Shown here: positions 9,283-17,742 of the stretch, piece by piece | Layout of the letters: the number at the start of each line of letters is the position of its first letter | Numbering within the stretch: position 1 is the first letter of the stretch | Assembly (NCBI RefSeq): GCF_000427365.1 | Contig: NZ_KE386488.1 | Coordinates: forward strand, 806,001-870,000 | Direction of reading: 5' to 3' | Length of the DNA: 64,000 nt | Source of the DNA: Rikenella microfusus DSM 15922 | GTDB lineage: Bacteria > Bacteroidota > Bacteroidia > Bacteroidales > Rikenellaceae | Translations under genes and position numbers: made by a program | The notes under the pieces: generated by a model | What the model saw: the letters and a program-made list of their open reading frames with translations, nothing else | The model's database searches: none | Told to the model about the DNA's origin: nothing

Positions 9283-10272
9283 ATGGAAACTGTAGTCAGC
9301 GGCATCCGCTCGACCGGCAATCTGCATTTGGGGAACTACTTCGGCGCCCTGCGCAACTTCATCAAAATGCAGGACGCAGCGAATTGTTTTTTCTTCATCG
9401 CGGATTACCACTCCCTCACGACCCATCCCGACCCGACAGCGCTGCACGGCAACGTGCGCGACATCCTGGCCGAATATCTCGCCGCGGGCCTCGACCCCGA
9501 AAAATCGGCCATATTCATCCAGAGCGACCAGCCGCAGGTGGCCGAACTGTACCTGCTGCTCAATATGCACGCCTACGTCGGCGAGCTGGAACGTACCGCA
9601 TCGTTCAAGGAGAAGATGCGCAAACACTCCGACAACGTCAATGCCGGTCTGCTCACCTACCCGACCCTGATGGCGGCCGACATCCTGATCCACAAGGCCG
9701 ACAAAGTGCCGGTGGGAAAAGACCAGGAGCAGCATCTCGAAATGACCCGCAAGTTCGCCCGCCGGTTCAACACCAAATACGGCGTCGAATATTTTCCCGA
9801 ACCGGAACCGTACAACTTTGGAGCCGACCTGGTGAAAGTGCCGGGACTGGACGGCAGCGGCAAAATGGGGAAAAGCGAGGGAAACGGGATCTATCTGATC
9901 GACAGCGATAAAGATATCCGGAAAAAGGTGATGAAAGCGGTGACGGACAGCGGCCCCACGGAGCCGAACTCGGAGATGCCGGAAGTAATCCGCAATATTT
10001 TCACCCTGCTGGAAATCGTTTCGTCGCCCGATACGGTACGATATTACCGGGACAAATACGCCGATTGTTCGATCCGTTACGGCGACCTCAAGAAACAGCT
10101 GGCCGAAGATATCATCGCTATGGTAGCTCCGATCCGCGAACGGATTTTCGAGATACAGGCCGACGAAGCCTACCTGTCCGAAGTGGCCCGCATGGGAGCC
10201 GAAAAAGCCCGGGAAAGCGCGGCGAAAACAGTGGCCGAAGTACGCGAGATCATGGGTATCAAACGTTTCTGA
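9283..10272 (+). CDS. trpS: Tryptophanyl-tRNA synthetase
   Basis: This class I aminoacyl-tRNA synthetase charges tRNA-Trp. The 329-residue protein has the normal length of bacterial TrpS. It shows the HIGH-type motif as HLGN (residues 15-18 in GNLHLGNYFGA), the KMSKS-type loop as KMGKS near residue 193, and the family signature LYLLLNMHAYVGELERT. The ATG at 9283 begins METVVSGIRSTGN, the usual N-terminus; earlier in-frame codons lie in low-complexity sequence next to the repeat cluster. Transcription ends at a strong hairpin (10290-10340) shared with the convergent GH92 gene. Confidence 0.96.
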   Translation: METVVSGIRSTGNLHLGNYFGALRNFIKMQDAANCFFFIADYHSLTTHPDPTALHGNVRDILAEYLAAGLDPEKSAIFIQSDQPQVAELYLLLNMHAYVGELERTASFKEKMRKHSDNVNAGLLTYPTLMAADILIHKADKVPVGKDQEQHLEMTRKFARRFNTKYGVEYFPEPEPYNFGADLVKVPGLDGSGKMGKSEGNGIYLIDSDKDIRKKVMKAVTDSGPTEPNSEMPEVIRNIFTLLEIVSSPDTVRYYRDKYADCSIRYGDLKKQLAEDIIAMVAPIRERIFEIQADEAYLSEVARMGAEKARESAAKTVAEVREIMGIKRF

Positions 10273-10289
10273 CGCTGCCGTCAGGTTCT

Positions 10290-10340
10290 GCATAAACGGA
10301 CAGGCGGCCCCTTGCACAAGGGGCCGCCCGTCGTTTATGC
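10290..10340. terminator. Bidirectional terminator between trpS and GH92
   Basis: A long inverted repeat (GCATAAACG ... GGCGGCCCCTTG, loop CACA, then the complementary arm ending CGTTTATGC) lies between the convergent genes. The AT-rich stem base supplies short T runs on both strands. Confidence 0.8.
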
Positions 10341-10353
10341 ACGGATACCTTGA

Positions 10354-12627
10354 TTATTCCATAACCGAACGCGGCCGGTCTTCCGGCGCGGCGCCGAACG
10401 CTTCGTTCGGCTGCGGCCCCATCACCAGCTTCAGCTCGCCGCCGTCCATGATGTCGCGATACGTGATGTACGCTTTCGTATACGGCTTCCCGTTCAGGGA
10501 CGCCGACTGGATGTAAATGTTCTGCGGGCCGTTGTTCTCGGCGATCACCGTGAACGTCTTGCCGCCCGATACCGGGAACGTCACTTTATCGAATACCGGA
10601 CTGCCCAGAACGAAAGCCCCGTTCGCCGGATTCGCCGGATAGAAGCCCAAAGCGTTGAACACGTACCAGGCAGACATTTGGCCGGCGTCTTCGTTACCGC
10701 ACAGGCCGTCCGGTGCGTCCGTAAAGAACTCGTCCATGATCTGCCGCGCCAGTTTCGCGGTTTTCCACTGCTTGCCCAGGTAGGCGTAAGCGTAGATCGT
10801 CGAATGGTTCGGCTCGTTGCCCTGCGCGTACTGCCCGATCAGGCCCGAAATGTCCGGCGAAGCGTTCGGACCTCCGTCGTAAGGCACGGTGAACGTGCTG
10901 TCCAGCTTGGCCTCGGCAGCCTCCGGGCTGGGGAACAGCGCGAACAGTCCTTCGAAGTCGTGCGGTACCATCCAGGTGTACTGCCAGGCATTACCCTCGC
11001 AGAAGTCGTCGCCGCGATGGGTCGAGTAATCCGGATTGAACGGCGTCCGCCAGCTGCCGTCGGCCAGTTTGCCTTTCATGAATCGGTCCGTCGTGTCGAA
11101 ATAGTGCCGGTAATTTTTCGACCGTTCGATGAAATATTCGTAATCTTCCTGTTTGCCCAGTTTTTTGGCGACCTGGGCGATGCTCCAGTCGCTGATGCAG
11201 TACTCCAGCGCCTTGGCCACCGATTCCCACTCCCCGTCGGCGGGAATGTAGCCTTTTTCGCGTATTTGTTTCAGTCCGCGTTCGTCCAGTTTCGCATACG
11301 AGACGATCGCGTGATAGGCCTTCTCCACATCGAAGCCCGGTATTCCTTTCAGGATGGCGTCCGCGATGACCTGCACCGAACCGAAACCGACCATGCAGTC
11401 TGTTTCGTTTCCGGCCAGGTGCCATACGGGTACTTTGCCCTGCTGTTCGAAAATGCGGATGAACGTGTTCACGAAATCGCCCACGCGTTCCGGAGCCGTA
11501 ATGGTGTACAGCGGGTTCGCCGAACGATAGGTATCCCACAGGGAGAAGATCGTATAGGTATCGGTAGTGTCTTCGTACAGGAAGCCGTCCGCGCCGCGGT
11601 ACTGGCCCGTCACGTCGTTGAAGATCGCCGGGAAGAACGAGGCGTGGTAAACGGCCGTATAGAAAGTCCGCAAGCGGGCCGTGTCGTCGGTTTCGACGCT
11701 CATATGGCCCAACAGGTCGTTCCATGCTTGCCGCGCCGCCGCGCGGGTCTCATCGAACGAACGTCCTTCGGCTTCCGTGACCAGGTTCACTTTGGCCCCC
11801 GACACGCTGACGCCCGATATGCCCACGCGCGCTTCGATCCGACCACCTTCAGGCATCGGCCCGAAATCGAGAATCCCGTACGAATGGGGCATGACGGCCG
11901 TCTGCTCCGGTTTGCCGTTCGCCGCCGGAACGAGGGTCGTATCCGCATAAACGGTCAGGCTTTTGAACGGACGGGAAAACTCGGCCACGAAATAGACCCT
12001 GTCGTCCGGCGCCCAGCCTTTCGAAAGACGGTACCCCTCCACGGTCGAATCGTTCACGGCCACCATTCTCAGCTCTTTGGCCGCATCCCAGCCGATACCG
12101 TCGAACAGGTTGATCAGTACGCGGGCCGAATCGGTGGCCGGAAACGTGTAACGGTGGAAACCGGTCCGGGGCGTGGCCGTCAGTTCGGCATCGACCCCGT
12201 AACGGTCCAGATGCGTCCTGTAATAACCGGCCTGCGCGTTTTCGTTCGCGTGCGAATAGGTCGAAAGGTAGGTCTGCGCCTTGACGGGCATGGGCACGGC
12301 TCCGGTCAGCGGCATCAGAAGAATATCCCCTTTGTCTCCGATCCCCGTGCCGCTCAGGTGGGTGTGGGCGAATCCGATCACCGTGGTGTCGCTCGCATGA
12401 TAACCGGAACACCAGTCCCAGCCTTCGGTGATGTTGGTCGGGCCGAGCTGTACGCCCCCGAAGGGGACGTTGGCGCCGACGAAAACATGGCCGTGGCCGG
12501 CGGAACCGATGGTGGGATCGACATAACGGGCCAGGTCGCGCCCCGTGTCCGAAGAGGGGGTGCATCCGGTGGAAGCCCCTGCCAGCAAAGCGATGCCGAA
12601 GGCACCGTAAAGAGTGTGTCTGAACAT
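10354..12627 (-). CDS. GH92 alpha-mannosidase lipoprotein
   Basis: This family 92 glycoside hydrolase is an inverting, calcium-dependent alpha-mannosidase, commonly acting on alpha-1,2-mannose of high-mannose N-glycans. The 757-residue protein has a lipoprotein signal (acylated Cys likely C22 in GASTGC), the N-terminal beta-sandwich (YVDPTIGSAGHGHVFVGANV; GYHASDTTVIGFAHTHLSGTG) and the C-terminal helical-barrel domain with GNETDCMVGFGS, GNEPNHSTIYAYAYLG and GNEDAGQMSAWYVFNALG. The ATG at 12627 begins the signal peptide; the open frame continues upstream without meaning. A TATCTTTG -7 element lies 40 nt upstream. A second, longer GH92 is at 14099-17119. Linkage specificity cannot be read from sequence. 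Confidence 0.95.
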   Translation of the reverse strand: MFRHTLYGAFGIALLAGASTGCTPSSDTGRDLARYVDPTIGSAGHGHVFVGANVPFGGVQLGPTNITEGWDWCSGYHASDTTVIGFAHTHLSGTGIGDKGDILLMPLTGAVPMPVKAQTYLSTYSHANENAQAGYYRTHLDRYGVDAELTATPRTGFHRYTFPATDSARVLINLFDGIGWDAAKELRMVAVNDSTVEGYRLSKGWAPDDRVYFVAEFSRPFKSLTVYADTTLVPAANGKPEQTAVMPHSYGILDFGPMPEGGRIEARVGISGVSVSGAKVNLVTEAEGRSFDETRAAARQAWNDLLGHMSVETDDTARLRTFYTAVYHASFFPAIFNDVTGQYRGADGFLYEDTTDTYTIFSLWDTYRSANPLYTITAPERVGDFVNTFIRIFEQQGKVPVWHLAGNETDCMVGFGSVQVIADAILKGIPGFDVEKAYHAIVSYAKLDERGLKQIREKGYIPADGEWESVAKALEYCISDWSIAQVAKKLGKQEDYEYFIERSKNYRHYFDTTDRFMKGKLADGSWRTPFNPDYSTHRGDDFCEGNAWQYTWMVPHDFEGLFALFPSPEAAEAKLDSTFTVPYDGGPNASPDISGLIGQYAQGNEPNHSTIYAYAYLGKQWKTAKLARQIMDEFFTDAPDGLCGNEDAGQMSAWYVFNALGFYPANPANGAFVLGSPVFDKVTFPVSGGKTFTVIAENNGPQNIYIQSASLNGKPYTKAYITYRDIMDGGELKLVMGPQPNEAFGAAPEDRPRSVME

Positions 12628-12666
12628 GGTTTCGATAGATTTCCTGCTTGGGTTAGTGAAACATTG

Positions 12667-12674
12667 CAAAGATA
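12667..12674 (-). promoter_or_regulatory. -7 promoter element of GH92 gene
   Basis: TATCTTTG on the minus strand matches TAnnTTTG and supports the start at 12627 with a leader of about 30 nt. No clear -33 TTTG is visible. Confidence 0.5.
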
Positions 12675-12686
12675 AGTTTTCATTCT

Positions 12687-13064
12687 TTATTTTCCACCAC
12701 GTCCGGCGTCCCGTCCGGCCTGTATGGCCGACAGATGTTCCGTCGCCCAACCGACCAGAGAGTCGATGTGGGGCATCAGGCTGAGGCCGGTCGGCGTCAG
12801 GCGGTATTCGACGCGGGGCGGCACCTCCGGATAGGCCGTCCGCCCGACCAGCCCGTCTTCGACGAGCGTGCGGAGCGTTACGGTCAGCATGCGCTGCGAG
12901 ATGTCGCCGATGGCTGTCCGGATTTCGCCGAAACGCATCGTGCCGTTCGCGTGGAGCGTCACCAGCACCAGCATCGGCCACTTTTCGCCCAGCCGGGCCA
13001 GGACATTCCGGATCGGACAATCGGCCGAGGCGGGAAAATTCCGCCTTTTTCGTGGGGTTTCCAT
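12687..13064 (-). CDS. HxlR-family transcriptional regulator
   Basis: This 125-residue winged-helix regulator carries the family hallmark CPIRNVLARLGEKWPMLVL at residues 16-34. The N-terminal cysteine (C16) corresponds to the residue that senses electrophiles or oxidants in YodB/HypR-type members. The DNA-recognition part is FGEIRTAIGDISQRMLTVTLRTLVEDGLV and the wing is YPEVPPRVEYRLTPTG. The ATG at 13064 is preferred to the in-frame TTG at 13079. It is divergent from a DJ-1/PfpI gene with 149 bp between them; two inverted copies of a 13-bp site lie in that gap, so it probably controls the DJ-1 gene and itself. The signal is inferred to be oxidative or aldehyde stress. Confidence 0.9.
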   Translation of the reverse strand: METPRKRRNFPASADCPIRNVLARLGEKWPMLVLVTLHANGTMRFGEIRTAIGDISQRMLTVTLRTLVEDGLVGRTAYPEVPPRVEYRLTPTGLSLMPHIDSLVGWATEHLSAIQAGRDAGRGGK

Positions 13065-13095
13065 ACCGTTCTGTATCAATAAAAGTTACCTCTGT

Positions 13096-13108
13096 GTAAG
13101 TCTGTTAC
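13096..13108. promoter_or_regulatory. Candidate HxlR operator, site 1
   Basis: GTAAGTCTGTTAC is itself an imperfect palindrome (GTAA/TTAC) and matches the reverse complement of site 2 at 12 of 13 positions. It lies 32 bp upstream of the HxlR-family start. Confidence 0.5.
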
Positions 13109-13145
13109 CCCGGCGTCCGTTCTTGTTTTTCCGGATCCGGCGGTT

Positions 13146-13176
13146 TATCTTTACAACACAAAAGTAACCGACTTAC
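13146..13176 (+). promoter_or_regulatory. DJ-1 gene promoter with operator site 2
   Basis: TATCTTTA (13146-13153) resembles the -7 element, putting the start near 13160. GTAACCGACTTAC (13164-13176) lies directly over the start region, so regulator binding would block transcription. It is the inverted partner of the 13096 site. Confidence 0.5.
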
Positions 13177-13213
13177 GATCGGGAACTATCGTTTCACTCA
13201 AAAAAATACGATT

Positions 13214-13744
13214 ATGGCAAAGAAAGTGGCCGTGTTGGCGGTGAACCCGGTGAACGGGATGGGGTTGTTCCAGTATCTGGAGGCTTTTTACGAAAACAAG
13301 ATTCCTTACACGGTTTATGCAGTGGCCGGAACGAAAGAGATCGGCACCAATTCGGGCATGGGCCTGACGGTGAACGGTACGATCGCAGAACTGAAAGGGC
13401 ATGAGGACGAGTACGATGCGTTGGTCTTCTCGTGCGGCGACGCGGTACCGGTGTTCCAGCAGCACGCTTCGGAGCCGTGGAATGTCGATCTGATGGAGGT
13501 GCTCCGGACGTTCGGTGAAAAGGGCAAGCTGATGATCGGGCACTGCGCGGCCGCGATGATGTTCGATTTCGCAGGAATCGCGGCCGGCAAACGGCTGGCC
13601 GTCCATCCGCTGGCCAAACCGGCCATCCGGGAGGGAGCGGCTACGGATGAAAAATCGGTGATCGACGGCAACTTTTTCACCGCGCAGACCGAGAACAGCA
13701 TCTGGACGATGATGCCGCAGCTGATCGAAACGTTGAAAGCGTAA
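13214..13744 (+). CDS. DJ-1/PfpI family protein
   Basis: This 176-residue cytosolic protein has the DJ-1/PfpI alpha/beta fold. The nucleophile elbow is GHCAAAMMF with Cys at 111; an acidic strand pair (MAKKVAVLAVNPVNG) forms the N-terminus. Family members act as glyoxalase/deglycase-like enzymes, chaperones or oxidative sensors; which applies here is unknown. Divergence from an HxlR-family gene with a redox-type Cys and a shared inverted operator suggests induction by oxidants or reactive carbonyls (inference). A strong hairpin terminator follows at 13767-13809. Confidence 0.88.
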   Translation: MAKKVAVLAVNPVNGMGLFQYLEAFYENKIPYTVYAVAGTKEIGTNSGMGLTVNGTIAELKGHEDEYDALVFSCGDAVPVFQQHASEPWNVDLMEVLRTFGEKGKLMIGHCAAAMMFDFAGIAAGKRLAVHPLAKPAIREGAATDEKSVIDGNFFTAQTENSIWTMMPQLIETLKA

Positions 13745-13766
13745 TTCCGATCGGGACGACCATACG

Positions 13767-13809
13767 ACGACCTCCCCGCTTTCCGTTATGCGGAAAGCGG
13801 GGAGGTCGT
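13767..13809 (+). terminator. Terminator after DJ-1 gene
   Basis: A perfect 19-bp stem (ACGACCTCCCCGCTTTCCG with its complement) closes a TTATG loop and is followed by a short T run, 22 nt after the stop. Confidence 0.9.
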
Positions 13810-13837
13810 TTTCATCCGATACCGACAGTTTTCACCG

Positions 13838-13935
13838 GTATTGTTCGGCTCGCGCCGGACCTTTCGGGTCTTTTGCCCGGGTTCGCCATACTCGATCAGG
13901 CGGCGACGCGAAGCCGGCAGAGGGAAACTGCCGTC
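13838..13935 (-). repeat. P-type intergenic repeat, partial, inverted
   Basis: The reverse complement contains CCCGGGCAAAAGACCCG, GGTCCGGCGCGAGCCGAA and neighbouring bases shared with repeats at 26712-26840 and 43988-44155. No gene is seen in the surrounding gap (13745-14098) apart from the terminator and the next gene's -7 element. Confidence 0.6.
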
Positions 13936-14070
13936 GAACAGGTTCGGCATGCCGAAGTGTGGTCAGACTACTTTATCCATCTGAAGATTGTCAGCTGTTT
14001 CCGCCTGCGTCACGACCGGGCAGACCCGATATGGCAGACACCGGAACTATAAAAATAGGGATAAAATCGA

Positions 14071-14078
14071 TATATTTG
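14071..14078 (+). promoter_or_regulatory. -7 promoter element of second GH92 gene
   Basis: TATATTTG matches TAnnTTTG and lies 20 nt before the ATG at 14099, giving a very short leader; no -33 TTTG is evident. Confidence 0.4.
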
Positions 14079-14098
14079 TCCGAACTGACCAGAACCGT

Positions 14099-17000
14099 AT
14101 GAAAAAGCTCTTGCTGACAGCCCTTTCGGCCGTTTTCTTCTCCGCCTGCGACCGTTTTTCCGACCCCGCGCAGTACGTCGATCCGTTCATCGGAACCGAT
14201 GCCCACGGGCACACCTTTCCCGGCGCCACGACACCTTTCGGACTGGTGCAGCTGTCGCCCGACACCGACAGGGAGGGATGGGACTGGTGTTCCGGCTACC
14301 ACACCAGCGATACCAGCATCATCGGTTTTTCGCATACCCACCTGAGCGGCACCGGCGGCGCCGACCTGGGCGACATCCTGTTGATGCCGGCCACCGGCCC
14401 CGTCCGGTTCGACCCCGGCAGCAAGGCCGATCCCGGCACGGGCTACCGGTCGCGCTTCAGCCACAAAAGCGAAAAGGCCGGGGCGGGTTATTACAGCGTC
14501 TATCTGGAAGACCCCCGCGTGCGGGCCGAACTGACCGCCACCCCGCACACGGGCGTACACCGTTATACCTACGGCAGCACGACCAACCAGCATGTTATCA
14601 TCGACCTGCGGCACGGCATCCAGGATAACGTCCACAGCGCAGCGTTCCGGCGGGTGGACGACCGCACGGTCGAAGGCTGGCGGCGTTCGAAAGGATGGGC
14701 CGCCGACCACACGATCTGGTTCCGGGCCGAATTTTCGGAACCGATCCGGGAGATCCGGGCACGCATCGACGGGACGGACCTCGCACAGGTCGATTCCGCC
14801 TCCGGCGAAAAGGTCGTGCTGGCGCTCTTCCCGGACGGGCATTCCAAAGAGATCGAAGTGCGGGTGGGCATTTCGGCCGTCAGCGCCGAAGGGGCGGCGG
14901 CCAATCTGGCCGCCGAAGCGTCGGGACGCAGCTTCGACGGGTTGGCGGACGAAGCCTGGGAGAGCTGGAACCGCGAATTGGGCAAGATCGAAGTGTCGGG
15001 CGGCAGCGATGAAGACAAAAAAGTTTTCTATACGGCTCTCTATCACGCTTTCACCGCCCCGTACCTTTTTTCGGACACAGACGGCCGCTACCGCGGCGCA
15101 GACGGTAAAACGCACGCCCCGGCGGGGGCCGACGCCCAGCCGAATTACACCCTGTTCTCCACGTGGGATACGTTCCGGGCGCTGCACCCGCTGCTGACGC
15201 TCGTTCAGCCGGAGACGAACGCCGCCGTCGTGCGGTCGATGCTCCGCTATTACGAGCAGGCCGGACGGCTTCCGGTCTGGGACCTGCATATGAACGAGAA
15301 CAACTGCATGATCGGTTACCACGCGGTGCCGATCATCGCCGACGCGCTCCTCAAGGGGCAGGTACCCGATTCGCTGGAGGCGTTGGCCCTCGAAGCGATG
15401 GTGCACAGCGCCATGCAGGACGGGTACGGCGGGTTGCCGCACTATCGCCGGCTGGGATACCTGCCCTCGGACAAGGAGAACAATTCGGTGTCCAAGGCGG
15501 TGGAATACGCCTTCGACGACTGGTGCATCGCACAGACGGCCAAACGGATGGGCAACGACAGCTTATACCGTGCCTTTATCCGGCGGGCGCAGTATTACAA
15601 GAACCATTTCGACCCGGCGGACGGATTTTTCAAAGGACGCAGCTCCACCGGACAATTCGCGGATCCGTTCGATCCGGCCGAAATCTCCATCCTCGGCCAG
15701 GGCGACTTCACCGAAGGGAACGCCTGGCACTACCGTTTCTTCGTACCGCAGGACGTGAACACGCATATCGCGATGCTGGGCGGCGACAGCGCCTACGTCG
15801 CGGCGATCGACGCCATGTTCGAAGCTCCCTCCGCTACCGCCGACCACTCGCCCGACGTGTCGGGACTGATCGGCCAGTATGCGCACGGCAACGAACCGTC
15901 CCACCAGGTGGCCTACCTCTATTCATATACAGGCGCTCCGTGGCGCACGCAGGAGCGGGTCGCCGAAATCAAACGCACGATGTACACCGCCTCGCGCGAC
16001 GGCCTGTGCGGAAACGAAGACTGCGGCCAGATGTCGGCCTGGTACGTACTGAGCGCGATGGGTTTCTACCCCGTGACGCCCGCTTCGGGCATCTATGTGC
16101 TGGGCACGCCGACGTTCCGGAAAACGACGCTCCGCCTGCCCGGAGGCAGGTCTTTCACGATCGAGGCCGAAGGACTGGCGGCGGACGGCAAGTCTATCTA
16201 TATTCAGTCGGCCGAATACGACGGGAAACCCTATACGAAATCGTACATCACTCACGACATGATCGCGCGTGGCGGCAAACTGGTTCTGCACATGGGCGAC
16301 ACGCCGAACCGGGAATTCGGCACGGCGGCGGGAGACCGGCCCTCAGCGGCGATTCCGCAGGAGCTGGCGCTGACCTCGGAACAGATGCTGGACGGAATCG
16401 TATTCGAACCGTACCTGGACGATTCCCTGCACGTATTCGGGCCGACCGCGACCGTGCATCCGAAACTTTTCGAAGCCAAACCGGGAACCCGGATCGTCTA
16501 TACCACGGACGGCAGCGAACCCGGCCTCTCTTCGGCGGAGGCCGGACCGCAGGGTATCCTGCTGACGCGGGACACCGACCTGCGGCTGCGTGCGGTAGCC
16601 CCGAACGGCGAATCGAGCGATACCAAGGCGTACCGCTTCTACAAAAGCGTGCTGCGCGGCGCCGAAGTCACGCTGGACAAAGCGCCGTCGGAACCGTACG
16701 CGAACGGCGGGGCGGCCGCGCTGGTGGATTACGCCCTGGGCGGCAACAGCTACATACGGCCCCAGTGGGTCGGCTTCAACGGGAACGACCTTTCGGGAGT
16801 AATCGACCTGGGGCGTGTCCGTTCGCTGAGCCATGTGGGCTTCAATGCCGCGAACGAACCGGGTTCGTGGATCGTCCTGCCGCGGGACGCGATCTTCGAC
16901 TTCTCGACCGACGGGACGGATTTCCGCAACCCGGTGGCGATTACCACGGCCGACAGCCGCACGGCGGGCAGCGGCGCTCATTACTTCGGCACGGCGATTC

Positions 17001-17119
17001 CGCATGGCGTCCGGGCACGTTATATCCGGTTCGATATCCGCAACGGCGAATTGCCCGAATGGCATATCGGCAAGGGAAATCCGGCCTGGATGTTCGTGGA
17101 CGAGATCATGGCCTACTGA
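14099..17119 (+). CDS. GH92 alpha-mannosidase lipoprotein with C-terminal carbohydrate-binding modules
   Basis: This 1006-residue lipoprotein (acylated Cys likely C17 in FFSAC) has a complete GH92 core, residues about 20-760: YVDPFIGTDAHGHTFPGATTP, GYHTSDTSIIGFSHTHLSGTG, MNENNCMIGYHAVPI, GNEPSHQVAYLYSYTG and GNEDCGQMSAWYVLSAMG. After the enzyme come a chitobiase/hexosaminidase-type C-terminal Ig-like segment (about 775-855; IVYTTDGSEPG) and an F5/8-type discoidin domain (about 860-1006; ARYIRFDIRNGELPEWHIG). The ATG at 14099 starts the signal peptide. The added modules, absent from the GH92 at 10354, suggest a different or surface-bound substrate. A perfect terminator palindrome follows. Confidence 0.95.
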   Translation: MKKLLLTALSAVFFSACDRFSDPAQYVDPFIGTDAHGHTFPGATTPFGLVQLSPDTDREGWDWCSGYHTSDTSIIGFSHTHLSGTGGADLGDILLMPATGPVRFDPGSKADPGTGYRSRFSHKSEKAGAGYYSVYLEDPRVRAELTATPHTGVHRYTYGSTTNQHVIIDLRHGIQDNVHSAAFRRVDDRTVEGWRRSKGWAADHTIWFRAEFSEPIREIRARIDGTDLAQVDSASGEKVVLALFPDGHSKEIEVRVGISAVSAEGAAANLAAEASGRSFDGLADEAWESWNRELGKIEVSGGSDEDKKVFYTALYHAFTAPYLFSDTDGRYRGADGKTHAPAGADAQPNYTLFSTWDTFRALHPLLTLVQPETNAAVVRSMLRYYEQAGRLPVWDLHMNENNCMIGYHAVPIIADALLKGQVPDSLEALALEAMVHSAMQDGYGGLPHYRRLGYLPSDKENNSVSKAVEYAFDDWCIAQTAKRMGNDSLYRAFIRRAQYYKNHFDPADGFFKGRSSTGQFADPFDPAEISILGQGDFTEGNAWHYRFFVPQDVNTHIAMLGGDSAYVAAIDAMFEAPSATADHSPDVSGLIGQYAHGNEPSHQVAYLYSYTGAPWRTQERVAEIKRTMYTASRDGLCGNEDCGQMSAWYVLSAMGFYPVTPASGIYVLGTPTFRKTTLRLPGGRSFTIEAEGLAADGKSIYIQSAEYDGKPYTKSYITHDMIARGGKLVLHMGDTPNREFGTAAGDRPSAAIPQELALTSEQMLDGIVFEPYLDDSLHVFGPTATVHPKLFEAKPGTRIVYTTDGSEPGLSSAEAGPQGILLTRDTDLRLRAVAPNGESSDTKAYRFYKSVLRGAEVTLDKAPSEPYANGGAAALVDYALGGNSYIRPQWVGFNGNDLSGVIDLGRVRSLSHVGFNAANEPGSWIVLPRDAIFDFSTDGTDFRNPVAITTADSRTAGSGAHYFGTAIPHGVRARYIRFDIRNGELPEWHIGKGNPAWMFVDEIMAY

Positions 17120-17136
17120 GCCGGGCGCATGCCGTA

Positions 17137-17180
17137 CTGAAAGAAGGGGCACCGTTTCGAAACGGTGCCCCTTCTTTCAG
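17137..17180. terminator. Terminator after second GH92 gene
   Basis: A 44-nt perfect palindrome (arm CTGAAAGAAGGGGCACCGTT) begins 17 nt after the stop. The base of the stem is A/T rich, so it can act on both strands. Confidence 0.85.
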
Positions 17181-17334
17181 TGCGGCTGTCCGGCGGCCCC
17201 TGCGGCGGCGTATGCGTTTTTTCCGATACACGGGTATTTTTCCCTCCGTGCGACAGCTCCGGCACATCTCTCAGGGAGCCGGCATCCGGTTTTACCCGGT
17301 TCGATTGTCTAAGCGGAGATATCCCCATTCGTTC

Positions 17335-17440
17335 GGTACTCCTGATGGCCAGCCCGGTTGCGGGCGAGCCGGCAGGGCACGGGAGACCCGAAGAGTCCGG
17401 CGAGAGCAGAAAACAGGTGTCAAACGGCCGGTACCCGAAA
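17335..17440 (+). repeat. P-type intergenic repeat, divergent copy
   Basis: The segment shares GGGAGACCCGAAGAGTCCGG-like order and the trailing GAAAA stretch with P copies at 26712 and 43988. The rest of 17183-17514 shows no gene. Confidence 0.45.
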
Positions 17441-17514
17441 ATCCATAATCGCCTTACCCGGAATAACGATTACTGCAAAAATGACGGAAAGAAGTGAAAT
17501 TATAGTCCGGAAAT

Positions 17515-17545
17515 TTTGCCGAGCGCAGCGATTTTGCTATATTTG
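17515..17545 (+). promoter_or_regulatory. Consensus promoter for structured RNA / small protein
   Basis: TTTG (17515-17518), a 19-nt spacer and TATATTTG (17538-17545) match the Bacteroidota consensus fully. Transcription should begin near 17552. Confidence 0.75.
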
Positions 17546-17551
17546 AACAAC

Positions 17552-17710
17552 CAAAATACGGCTCTGCTGTTTATTTGGATAGAATGCCCCTCAAATCAAT
17601 CGGACTGTAAACAGTCAGGACGCGTTATGCGCGGTTCCCGACTTAAGTTCGAATTTGATTTGAGGGAAAATTTTAATTCTATCCTGAAGTCGGGTTCCGC
17701 GCTTTTATAT
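17552..17710 (+). ncRNA. Candidate structured RNA or cis-acting leader
   Basis: Downstream of a consensus promoter, the sequence can form P1 (GGATAGAAT 17577-17585 with ATTCTATCC 17676-17684) and P2 (CCCTCAAATCAA 17588-17599 with its perfect complement 17655-17666), enclosing hairpin GACTG-TAAA-CAGTC (17603-17616). A third stem joins GCGCGG/CCCGACTT (17629-17644) to AAGTCGGG/CCGCGC (17687-17702) and is followed by TTTTATAT. That last stem crosses P1 and P2, so it forms either a pseudoknot or a terminator alternative. It may be a stand-alone RNA (Bacteroidales-1 or 6S-like cannot be excluded) or an attenuator for the gene at 17743. I could not match it to a known family. Confidence 0.6.
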
Positions 17711-17742
17711 CGAGATTATCCACCTCAAAATCAGTGCCGGAA

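Noticed and set aside
15163-17448. A 761-codon frame overlapping the second GH92 gene
   Set aside because: It is a +1 frame of the same gene, Arg/Gly-rich and without a start signal or homology; the GH92 frame contains all catalytic motifs.
17577-17684. A tRNA or SRP RNA at the structured 17.6-kb region
   Set aside because: No cloverleaf, no T-loop consensus and no SRP tetraloop domain; the stems are too long.
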